From Prorocentrum cordatum (Eukaryota > Sar > Dinophyceae > Prorocentrales > Prorocentraceae), in contig CAUYUJ010018553.1 of NCBI GenBank assembly GCA_963575745.1, forward strand, positions 1-25,000: a stretch of 25,000 bases of DNA, written 5' to 3'. Positions 9,642-17,971 of the stretch are shown here, piece by piece. The notes below the pieces were generated by a model. The model saw nothing but the letters and a program-made list of their open reading frames with translations. It searched no databases and was not told where the DNA came from. The stretch's first letter is position 1, and each line of letters opens with the position of its first letter. The translations under genes and the position numbers were made by a program.

Positions 9642-12600
9642 ATGAGCGGCTTCGCGGCGCAGCCGTTCAAGGACTTCTGGGCCGACAAGGTTTTCCCCCT
9701 CATCGAGACTGACTTCAAGCGGCTTCTCAAGACCATTCCGAAGCGCGTCGCCGAGAGGGCCGAGAAGCCGAAGAGGGAGAAGCCAGACAAGTCGCAGGAG
9801 GACCAGTCGAAGAAGATCTCGAAGAAGGACAGCAAGGAGAGAACTCCATTGCAGGAGAAGCTCGCCAGGATCATCGAAGAGTGTAACGAGAAGGGCGAGC
9901 GCAGGAATGCCTATCTGAACCTGGCGTATACGGCGCCCATCGACAACAGTTTCCTGGAGGAGAATATCACGGTGGGCAAGGTGGAGAACGTGGCTGCGGA
10001 CATGTTCATGTCGAACGTGCCGACGGACGACGCGGCTGAAACAGCGAACGACTCTCTTGAGGGCGCTGGCGACGTCGAGTGCACAGCCCAGGGTAACCCA
10101 CAGCGGCGCATCGTGGAGACGCTGAGCCAGGTCAAGGGTGGCAGGCCTTGGAACATCCCGAAGCAGGTTGAGAAAGGGTTCGAGATCCCCATCATGATCA
10201 CCAACGTGAACCAGACCGCTGTGCCCGAGATCGGCAAGTTCACGCGTTTGGGCAGTGGCGTCGTGGTCAACGCTGTCTGGCTGGCCTACTACTGGGCGGA
10301 AGAGGAAGGCAACAGGAAGGCCGCACAAGCGGTGGAGGACTTGATCCTGGATTGGCCCTTCGATTTCGTGCTGATCCCGGGGCGCGCGGCTGAGGAGACC
10401 GAGGAGAACAAGTTCAAGTGGTTTGTCAACCAGAGAGCCCGCCACGAGCGCCCGCGCGCCTGGCTCGGTGTCGAGAACTAGAACCTCATGCGCATCGTGG
10501 CACGTGCGGCGGAAATCTTTGAGAGCGGCGGGCCAGGTGGCGGGAACCCCTCGGCAGAGAAGGTGCAGGCGTGGTTGGAGAAAAACATACAGTGGGGACT
10601 TATGCACTGCCCCAGCCTGAGGACCGTCAAGACGCACATGATCAACTGGCTCGCTCTCGAAAGGTGCCCAGGGGCATTGCTGCTTTTGGATGCCGCCGTG
10701 AACCGTTGGGGGCGAGACAATCTGCTGGACAAGCCCACGCAGCTTGGGATGATCATCGCGAAGACGGACGCTACCTCGCTGGGGTACGTCTTGGAAAGCC
10801 TGTACACGCGGATGTGGCGGAAGAGCGTGAAGGACCCGTACAGCGCCCCCACCATCGGCCAGGTAGTGGCCGAGATCTGGTGGGCGAAGAAGTACGTGGC
10901 GAACTTTCTGAAACAGTACCCAGACTTGATCAAAGGGAGGACTGGCTGCAACAGCACTGAAACACCAGACGCACAGGATAACGCCGCCGAGAGAAAAGTC
11001 ATGGTCATGGCGAGGCAATACCTCGACTCGCCGCTCAAGTTCTTCGAGAAGACTGAGGGGCCTGACAAGGACCCGACCTGGGTGCAGTCACTGCCGACCG
11101 ACGCGCTGCGCCTGGCGATGAGACACTTCCTCGAAATCGGCCAGGAATTCTACAAGCAGGAGATCTCTGGCGCCCTCACCCAGCCGTGCGCCGAGCGCTA
11201 CAACATGGACAAGTTCCACAGGAGCGTGCGAGTGAACAAGAGGTTCTTCGAGAAGTTCCAGATCGCGCACGACTCCCTCGTGGGAAACCCCCAGGAACCG
11301 TCAGAGGAAAAGCCTGCAGACAGCGACGCGGTCGGTGCTGCAACAGCGGGCGGTGCTGGAACAGCGGGGGCGGCCTCCGAGGACAAGAAGGAGATCGACG
11401 TCTCCCCGAGCGACGTGGATAACTTCAAGGCGCCGTGCGAGCAGCAGTGCTCTACCGTGCTGGATACGCGGGTCGTCATGATCACGGCGGAGGGCAGCGC
11501 CATGGAGATCAACGCTTCGGTTACTAAGACACGCCTATACCATAACCTCACAGAGAATGCATCGGTGATGGGCTTCTGCGATGTCAAGAATGCGAAGTTG
11601 TGCCGCGCCTTCGAGGGGCAAGGCCTCGCGCGCCGTGAGCCCGCGCTGGGCGAGCAGGATTTCACACGCTACCTGAAGTCCCTGGAACCGCTAATGGTCG
11701 GTGGACGGGACGTGCTGTGGGTGCTGACGGGCCGCGCGCAGTGGAACCTCCCGAAGATCCAGACGATCCTCGTCGCAAACAAGTTCCGCGCGGTCACATG
11801 CCACCTCGCCTACAACACGAAGCAGATGCAGCAGTACGGCCACTTCCAGAGGCAGCGAGGCTTGGCGAACTCGCGCTCGCACGAGGTCATGTTGCTCTGC
11901 TACAAGGGGAGGAAGCCGAAGCAAATGGCCAAGATCAGGCAGTTCGTGGACGCGGGCAGCCCCCTCTTCAACGAAGTGATGGGGAACGTGCCTGTCCTGC
12001 CGCAGAAGAGCCACGCCCTCGTGCCCAAGCAGGTTCGGGGGACCAGCTTGGCCAGCATGGTCGGCCAGTGCGTCACCGAGGTGGAGGCCGAGGAGCGAGA
12101 GAAGCTGGGGTACTGCCACCCTCTCCAGGAGGACGACGAGGGCGCTGATTGTGGCGCCGAGGCGCTCGACGAAGCTGCAACAGCCGTCCGCCCCGAGAAG
12201 GCCCTCGTGACTGCGGCCGTGAAGAAGCGGAAACTCTACCGCCAGCTCGCGGGAACGGAGGTGCCGTGGTTCCCGCACGACAACGACATCGAGCTCCTCA
12301 AGGGGCTCTGCCACGAGGCGGGGATGCCCAGGTGGGTGTACTTCGGCACGCCTGCGGGCGGCGCAGGCGTGCACGGCTGCATCGAGAGCGGGTGCAGTGT
12401 GTTGGCCTTGACTTTCGACGACCACCACGCGAAGGTGCTCGAGCCGTTTCTCGTGGGGCGTGCCGTCGAGGCCATGCTCGGGAGCAGCGCCATGGTGTTC
12501 GTGAACGAGGACCTGCTTGCACGCTGTGCGCAGTTGCGCCTGGCAAAGGGGGGCCCGAAGGAGGGCCCGAAGGATGGGGGGAAGGAGGGCGACAACAAGA

Positions 12601-12782
12601 AGGAGGGCAAGAAGGGGGACAAGAAGAAGGACAATAAGGATAATAAGAAGCAGGACAAGGAGGATGACAATAAGAAGGGTAAGAAGGGTCAGCAGCGCGA
12701 CGCCGACGCGTCCTCGACCTCAGACTCCTCGTCCTCAGACGACTCCTCGGCCCCGAAGAGGAGGAAGCCGAAGACAAGCTGA
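9642..12782 (+). CDS. Large unknown protein with methyltransferase-like C-terminal region, interrupted by one in-frame TAG
   Basis: One reading frame of 1046 positions from the ATG at 9642 (MSGFAAQPFKDFW) to TGA at 12782, broken only by TAG at 10479-10481 (position 280). Order: a Lys/Glu-rich charged segment (about 45-80); a conserved-looking segment with PWNIPKQVEKGFEIPIM and WAEEEGNRKAAQAVEDLILD (about 165-250); then, after the stop, an alpha-helical region (LERCPGALLLLDAAVNRWGRD). An Ala/Gly linker (about 560-580) precedes MVGGRDVLWVLTGRAQWNL (685 on) and VPWFPHDNDIELLKGLC. WVYFGTPAGGAGVHGCIESG then SVLALTFDDHH (898-930) resembles a Rossmann-type AdoMet motif such as the FxGSGTT region of DNA methyltransferases. 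The tail is Lys/Asp/Ser-rich with a nuclear-localisation-like PKRRKPK. I do not recognise a named family, and methyltransferase is inference from motif shape. The second part could also start at the ATG at 10488. Five exact GCTGNAACAGC motifs lie in the frame. Confidence 0.7.
10035..12184 (+). repeat. GCTGNAACAGC motifs in the large gene
   Basis: Exact copies at 10035-10045 (N=A), 10945-10955 (C), 11337-11347 (C), 11355-11365 (G) and 12174-12184 (C). Looser copies: 9590-9600 (CCTGCAACAGG, arms still complementary), 10907-10917 (TCTGAAACAGT) and 12778-12788 (last base A, overlapping the gene's stop). They encode A-E/A/G-T-A or C-N-S depending on frame. Confidence 0.85.
10479..10481 (+). other. 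In-frame TAG inside the large gene
   Basis: GAG AAC TAG AAC CTC ATG: coding-quality sequence continues in the same frame for 766 codons. A single C-to-T change from CAG would account for it. It could be a nonsense mutation, a base error, or programmed readthrough. Confidence 0.8.
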
Positions 12783-13363
12783 AACAGAGCGCAGGCTTGA
12801 GCACAGGCTGCAACATAATTCGACAGCTCCGACGCAGGAGCCAGCCCGCGCGCTCCTGTTCCCGTGCGTGGAGCTGCCACTTGTTTGATTTTGGATTGCA
12901 GCAGTGGCGCGCTGGCGGCGTCGCCTCCGTTCTCGTAATGGGACGCGCGCCACATTCTGGCCTGTGCAGTACACGGCACCTTGCGTGCAGATAGGAACAT
13001 AGTCCTCCGTCATCCCTTCGTCGCCATCCGTCGCACTTGGCCCACGGCGCAGGCAAGGCGCAGAGTCAGGATGCTTGCCTTTCCAAAGGGTACCCTCGTT
13101 GCATCCTACGCTTTCCGTTCCGAAGCTGGGGAGCTGTATAAACAACAGATGCCGTGGCGCCAAGGCCCTTGCATCCTTACGGCGCTCTGCAGGGGCGGGC
13201 CAGGATGGGGATGCAGCAGGGTAGGGAAGACACGGGAAGCAACGCTCCGAGGAGCGGCCGCAGGGGGGGGAGGAGGACGGAGGAGGGGCCCGCAGGCGTC
13301 TCGGTTCACTGAAACTTAGCGGGCCCGCAGGGGCGACCCTGTCGGCAGCGGGCCTCCGCGGCG
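12783..13363 (+). other. Intergenic spacer between two co-directional genes
   Basis: No supported gene. It has a G-rich tract (about 13265-13300) and many short open frames due to GC content. TATAAA at 13137-13142 is probably chance. AG acceptors before the next ATG (such as AACTTAG at 13313-13319) could serve spliced-leader trans-splicing. Confidence 0.45.
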
Positions 13364-16211
13364 ATGGCTGCCTCGGGCGGCAGCGGTCGCGACGGGAACA
13401 AGGTTCCCTTCTGTAAGTGGGGCTGTTACCTGCAGGGTGACGGGTCGAACAACGACAAGATCAACAAGAAACTGAGGGAGACCTGCAGCAATAGCATGGC
13501 CAGGGTGGCAAAAAGGGCCCCGACCGCAAAAGTGACGCTGGAGAGGGTAACGAAGAACAAATGTGGGTTGACGTGGCCAAAGCCAGTTTCGCATGACACC
13601 TGCGCGCGGCTCCCCAAGATTGCGCTGGGCGCCAACTGGAAAGACTATGTGAGCAAGCCTGCGGGGGTGCCAGGGTGCGCGAAATTGGCTGGAACAGCTA
13701 ACGCTTCAGAAGATGAGCCAGCTGTCGCCGAGGGCCACGGTGTCGCACATCGGCCTCGTGTACGAGTTGTTCGAGATCGATGTCCGCCAATTCCTCAATA
13801 AGTCCTCCTTCACGCAGACAGGGATGCGCCACGTCCTGAACAGCGTTCTCGAAGGGCTCCAGTACATGCACGACAGGGGCCTCATTCACTGCGACATCAA
13901 GCCCGCGAACATCCTGATGCGAGGATCGCCGCAGACGCGCGGCTGCTTCGAGAAGCAGGCACTTGCATCACGTGAGCTTGGCGAATGGGATCCCGTCGCG
14001 CCGTGCCCAAAGAGCAAGCTGCAGTTCGACTGGCAGATCCCGAGTTCCTTCGAGGCGCTCGTCGTCGACGTCGTCGTCGCCGTCGTCGTCGCCGTCGTCG
14101 TCGTCGTCCTCCTCCTCGTCCTCCTCGTCCTCGTCGTCCTCGTCGTCCTCGCCGTCCTCGTCGTCCTCGTCGTCCTCGTCGTCGTCCTCCTCGTCCTCGT
14201 CGTCGTCGTCCTCGTCGTCCTCGTCATCCTCGTCATCCTCGTCGTCCTCGTCGTCGTCCTCCTCGTCCTCGTCGTCGTCGTCCTCGTCGTCCTCGTCATC
14301 ATCGTCATCCTCGTCATCCTCGTCGTCGTCGTCGTCATCCTCGTCATCATCGTCGTTCCTTCGACTAAGATCCCGAGTTGCTCAGGAGCTCACAGCTCCC
14401 AGGGAGCTCTAACATGCTATGTTAGAGCTCCCATGGAGCTCTAACATGCCATGTTAGAGCTCCATGGGAGCTCTAACCTAGCATGTCAGATCTCCCCAGG
14501 GAGCTCTAACATAGCATGTGAGAGCTCCGATGGAGCTCTAACATAGTTAGAGCTCCCATGCTCTAACATAGCATGTTAGAGCTCTCCTGCTCAGGCCTCT
14601 GTTCTGGTTCCATACTATGTTAGAGCTCCCCTCTCCTCCATCCGCCCCTCTCCGCAGGTGGTGCTCGCCGACCTCGGCTGTGTGGAGATGGCGGATCCCC
14701 ACGGCAGGTTGAAGAGGAAACTGCGCTACAGCCCGACCTGCGATGACCTCGGAGTATGCGCGCCCGCTTACAGAGCGGTAGACGTTTTCTTGGGGAACCA
14801 GCGCTACTCAGAGGACCTGGACATGTGGTCCATCGGGTGCCTGATGGCGGAGTTGTACACGCGCAAGGTGTTGTTCCAACCACCAGAGCCTTGCGGCGCG
14901 CTCGGGCATCCTCCAGGGGGGCACCCGAAAGACTTCGTGGTTTTCTGCAGGGAGGTCTTGGGGATCCCAGGCAAGGAGCCAGGGTCGGGAGACTTCTACA
15001 ATTACGAGGGCCAGGAACCCGCCCCGTGGCTGGACAACCTGCCTTTCTTTGAGAAGTGGTTCAAGCGGTCGGGCGAGGATTGGCTAAAGGCTGAAACAGC
15101 GAAGGCACTCGACGGCCGAGGACGCTGGCCCGCTGACGAACTTGCAGACTGCCCCCCAGACTTGTTGAAGGCCGCCGAGAGCTGCCTGCTTTGGCACCCT
15201 GGCGCCAGAGCGACAGTCAGTCGTCTAAGGGCTCGTCGCTTCCTGCAGCCGGCTGGCGCCCAGCTCGCCGTGCGCATCTCCATGGCGCAGGGAAAAAACG
15301 GCGCGGGCACGATAGCGGAGGCGGAGCTGGACCCAGACTTGCTCCGCTTCCCGCAGAGAGACCCGTGCTGGCAGAACTTGGCCGAGGAGCGCCTGGACAC
15401 GGGAGCAACCGTCTCCAAATGCGTCCGAGGCGACGAGGCGGCAGAGGGCTTGAAACCAGAGGTCGCAGGCATCGTGGACGACGAAAGCCCCCCGGAGTGC
15501 CGCAGCCTCAACAAGGGCGGGAATTTGCAGATCACCCCCTCGCCCCACATGGCCGCCTTCGTGCGAGCGCTGCGGAAGAAGATGCGCCCGTGGCTGCAAC
15601 AGCTGGGAGACAAAATGCGCGGGGCTGTCAAAGCCGACGGCATGCCACCTGCCATCGTCGAGCAGAACGGAAAGCCCATCATGACAGAGCACTTCGCCGA
15701 CAACGCGTTCGCGTACGCATCGATCCAGCTCATGCAACCAGGCGCACGGGACGATGGTTGGCACACAGATGGCGGATGCTCCCTGTTGCACGCGGCCGTG
15801 GCGATTTTCGGGGCGCGCTCCGTGCAAGTGAGGATCCCAGGGGTCCTGGGAGCACATGATGGGGCGTCACCCTCGAGCACAGCCTCCTGCGGAAGGGTCG
15901 TCACCCTCGAGCAAAAGCCTGGGTCATTCTACATGGGCACCCTGTCCTCCCTCGAGCACAACGTGCACCACCACGCCTCCGCGGACTGCCAGGGCTGTTT
16001 CGCGACCCACCACGAGCTGCAACAGCGCGTAGACGACAGCAGGCTGCAGATCGCCGTCATGATCCGCTCCGACGTCTTTCGGGAGTTCAGGGCGCGCAGG
16101 ATCGACGCCACGCCTGGCCCGAAGGAGTTCTTCAACGTCGTGAACCGCGTCGTGGCCGATCACCTGGCGCGGGTCCCCGTGGCGCTGCCCGACCTCACGG
16201 AGGTCGGTTGA
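13364..16211 (+). CDS. Kinase-like / 2OG-Fe(II) oxygenase-like fusion, two exons, with N-lobe damage
   Basis: Exon 1 starts at the ATG at 13364 (gcgATGGct) and reads MAASGGSGRDGNKV onward in one frame to about 13700. The kinase then appears in the next frame (open from 13653): LVYELFEIDVRQFL, LEGLQYMHDRG, then LIHCDIKPANILM (13881-13919). Exon 2 resumes at 14658 with VVLADLGCVE (DFG written as DLG), YRAVDVFLG in the APE region, and SEDLDMWSIGCLMAELYTRK, a CMGC-like C-lobe. HRD is HCD, but the catalytic Asp, Lys and Asn are present. No glycine loop or VAIK lysine is seen, so the N-lobe is missing or displaced. A 2OG-like domain follows: DDGWHTDGG (H at 15762, D at 15768), GSFYMGTLSSLEHNV (distal H at 15957), VMIRSDVFREF (R about 16065). 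Ends TGA 16211. The fusion is seen directly; substrates are unknown, and the frame change at 13653-13710 suggests a damaged copy. Confidence 0.7.
14055..14364 (+). repeat. (GTC/CTC)n intronic microsatellite
   Basis: About 300 bp of GTCGTC and CTCGTC units, open in several frames on both strands only because of its composition. It ends with GTTCCTTCGA at 14355-14364, which repeats the 10 bases at 14044-14053 just before the intron. Confidence 0.95.
14386..14640. repeat. Intronic palindrome repeats
   Basis: Seven or eight copies of the same GTTAGAGCTCC palindrome family as at 1-895 and 2692-7598, but with mainly CCATGG-type centres and more decay. They lie just upstream of the AG acceptor. Confidence 0.9.
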
Positions 16212-16568
16212 GTCCGAAAACTTCGCCTTGAATCAAGCCAGGAATGGGGCGCATCATTGCTGGGAAGAACCGCTGCATCTGCTTGACATCGAGCGTCTCG
16301 TCGTCGAGCTCGCTGAGGTCCACCATCTTCGAGTCCGTCCTCCTGTCCTTCTCCTGGCCGCCGCTGCCGTCTGCCCCCGACGCCGAGGAGCCTCGCGGGC
16401 CTTTGCCGTCCCCCCCCGGCGGCGGAACTTCTGCACCGGCGCGGTGTCCTCGGCCGCCGCGGGAGGGGCCTGCAGCCACGACATTACGAGTTGGTTGAGG
16501 TAGGTGTATCGACGATATGTGCCGCTGTTTACCAGCCTGGAACCTGTCCCTATCCTTATGTTGGGCAT
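16195..16568 (-). pseudogene. Minus-strand ORF with homopolymer frameshift, possibly the LINE tail
   Basis: Two overlapping minus frames read as one protein. The first, from 16568, has YRRYTYLNQLVMSWLQAPPA then EDTAPVQKF. After a run of eight C (16410-16417) the sense continues in the other frame as GDGKGPRGSSASGADGSGG and DSKMVDLSELDDETLDVKQ, then QRFFPAMMRPIPGL, ending at 16195. Its last 17 bases overlap the end of the plus-strand oxygenase gene tail to tail. It could be the 3' continuation of the LINE ORF or a separate gene; I do not recognise it. Confidence 0.4.
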
Positions 16569-16685
16569 CGCCTCGTCACGATGGCGATCTTAGGGGTTCC
16601 CTCGGTTTCTGAGGGTGCACCCCTAAGACTGTCATCGCCTGTTGGCGTGTCAATCTCAGGGATAGGGACAAGTTCGAGGCTGGTA
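16530..16685. repeat. 156-bp inverted-repeat element
   Basis: Left arm 16530-16555 (TACCAGCCTGGAACCTGTCC...) pairs with right arm 16660-16685, 24 of 26 bases. Nested inside is a second inverted repeat, GGCGAT (16583-16588) with ATCGCC (16634-16639), enclosing CTTAGGGGT (16589-16597) with ACCCCTAAG (16619-16627). It resembles a small MITE or strong RNA hairpin. No clear target-site duplication was found. Confidence 0.75.
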
Positions 16686-17313
16686 GGCTGCAAATCTTGC
16701 AGAGATCCAAACTCGAGTGCGCACTCAGCTTCTGGGCAAACAAGCTGCTACGGAGTGACCGCCGGAGAGTTCAGCGTAGACCTGTGGGCTATACAACGTC
16801 CATGTCCATACGCAGCAGTGATATGATTTATCGCAGTTCGACGACACGCAACTGTTGGAGCACATGATGGGCATTGATTTGTTACCGTGTATTTGGTGAA
16901 CATGTTCAGCTGTCCTTGCTCTCCCCCTCCGCTATGTGTCTGAGGTGCCCGAAGTGCGTGCACCGTCCGAAACCTCCTGCCACACTCGAGGCCATCACCG
17001 TCGAGAAGGGCACACAGATACCCACCCTCTAAGCACTCCTGGTCCTCGTATTGCCTGATGGGGGTCACCGTCGGGGCCTCAAACCAGAGCTTCCGCAGAC
17101 TTTCATGTTGAACTTCAGAAACTGGGCGCTCAGCTCGGGAACCTGGAAGACCCTCAGGAAGTCGCAGCCAACGTCGTCCAGAAACTCGGGCCCGTCGTCG
17201 AGCCGCCCCAGATAGAACAGATCGTTCTTGAACTGCAGGGCCCAGGGGTTTGTTTTGTCCGTATGGGGTCACCGTAGGGGTATACTCAGGGGCCCACGTG
17301 AACTGTTGAGACA
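16560..17313 (-). pseudogene. LINE C-terminal zinc-finger region
   Basis: Minus frame with YEDQECLEGGYLCALL, CGRRFRTVHALRAPQTH and then VTNQCPSCAPTVACR, INHITAAYGHGRC (about 16840-16890), the C-x2-C...H...C pattern typical of dinoflagellate LINE tails. Beyond an in-frame stop near 16748 the frame resumes with QLVCPEAECALEFGSLQDLQ. A short GGGGTCACCGTNGGGG motif (17264-17279, 17061-17076; weaker at 16752-16765) accompanies frame changes. The segment ALQFKNDLFYLGRLDDGPEF (about 17170-17240) is read in a third frame between the first two copies. Confidence 0.65.
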
Positions 17314-17850
17314 CGGCATTCTCGAAAGAAACCTTCCCGAAGACAGCGGCTAACTCTTGAACGTGAAAGGTGGGGTCGGCGGACTAGAGCTTGATAGTGT
17401 CGGAGCCTACGCACTACTATTTCCACGCTGGGGGGCACCACCTTGATCTTCTTCCAGACGGCTCCCGCGCAGATCGTGGTGACCTTCCACCGCTCTTCCT
17501 CTCCCTCCTCGTTCAGCTGCCGATCGATGGCAATCCCCTGACACAGTGCACTCGCGTAGCGTATGGCAACAGAGTCGAGCTTCTTAGCCTGGTCCTCGGT
17601 CAGAACACGCGCCTCAAGGCCGGAGACAGCGGCCCCAATCACACGGCTCTGAAAGACCAGGCGCTTCCGAACAAAGAACGTGCAGATACGCCAGAACTTG
17701 CCCACCCCCTTCCACCCGATACGCATAGCCGTACACCTGGCCTTGATTTCCTCGTCGTTTCGTCCAGAGGTTTGGGTTCGAGCTCCCAGGAACACCGAGG
17801 TCGCCTGAACTTCACTTGAAATGGGAATCTGATGATAGAGCAGGTTTCGA
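17286..17850 (-). pseudogene. LINE post-RT domain
   Basis: Reads SSEVQATSVFLGARTQTSGR, NDEEIKARCTAMRIGW, FQSRVIGAAVSGLEARVLTE, then VWKKIKVVPPSVEIVVRRLR and HYQALVRRP. This is the YLG / GR-x-EI / W...G...F / VRRLRWYQ-like sequence found after the RT palm in dinoflagellate LINEs. A frameshift follows RRP; the next sense frame is HVQELAAVFGKVSFENAVSQ. RT itself is not upstream here, because satellite begins near 17972. Confidence 0.7.
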
Positions 17851-17971
17851 GTGGAACGTTGAGATCCTCGACCTACGAATCACGGGCTGACCGCCTTTTT
17901 CCCCAAGCAGCTTGCTGAACGGGGTGCTGTTGTGATAGAAGCTAACTCCGGCCGAGGGCTCACAAAAATTC
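17851..17971 (-). other. LINE-satellite boundary zone
   Basis: A minus frame reads GVSFYHNSTPFSKLLGEKGG then RRSRISTFHSKPAL. It may be LINE sequence upstream of the VFLG motif. The first satellite-like bases (GGTCCGGGCCGTTTCGC) begin about 17972. Confidence 0.35.

Larger units (their letters stand above)
14055..14657 (+). other. GC-AG intron inside the kinase domain
   Basis: Exon 1 ends ...PSSFE at 14054 (CTTCGAG|GCGCTC) and exon 2 begins VVLADLG at 14658 (CTCCGCAG|GTGGTG). The join is in phase 0 and restores a continuous kinase sequence between the catalytic loop and the DLG motif. The 5' end GC and the 3' AG|G fit dinoflagellate non-canonical introns. It is 603 bp long, made almost entirely of microsatellite followed by palindrome repeats. 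The absence of a normal intron body suggests it grew by repeat expansion or arrived as a repeat insertion. Confidence 0.8.
13688..16026 (+). repeat. GCTGNAACAGC motifs in the kinase/oxygenase gene
   Basis: Exact copies at 13688-13698 (N=G), 15090-15100 (A), 15593-15603 (C) and 16016-16026 (C). The first lies exactly in the interval where the kinase frame changes. The others encode AETA, LQQL and LQQR in intact frame. Confidence 0.85.

Noticed and set aside
9402-11018. Minus-strand open frame of 538 codons
   Set aside because: Antisense to the large plus-strand gene. GC-rich codon use on plus removes stops on minus, and the peptide has no domain-like features.
11691-12428. Minus-strand open frame of 245 codons
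   Set aside because: Same reason: shadow of the plus-strand coding sequence.
13137-13142. TATAAA promoter element
   Set aside because: An isolated 6-mer 222 bp before the ATG. Dinoflagellate promoters are not known to rely on TATA boxes.
13886-14368. Ser-, Arg-, Thr- or Val-rich ORFs across the kinase intron
   Set aside because: All are translations of the (GTC/CTC)n microsatellite in different frames.
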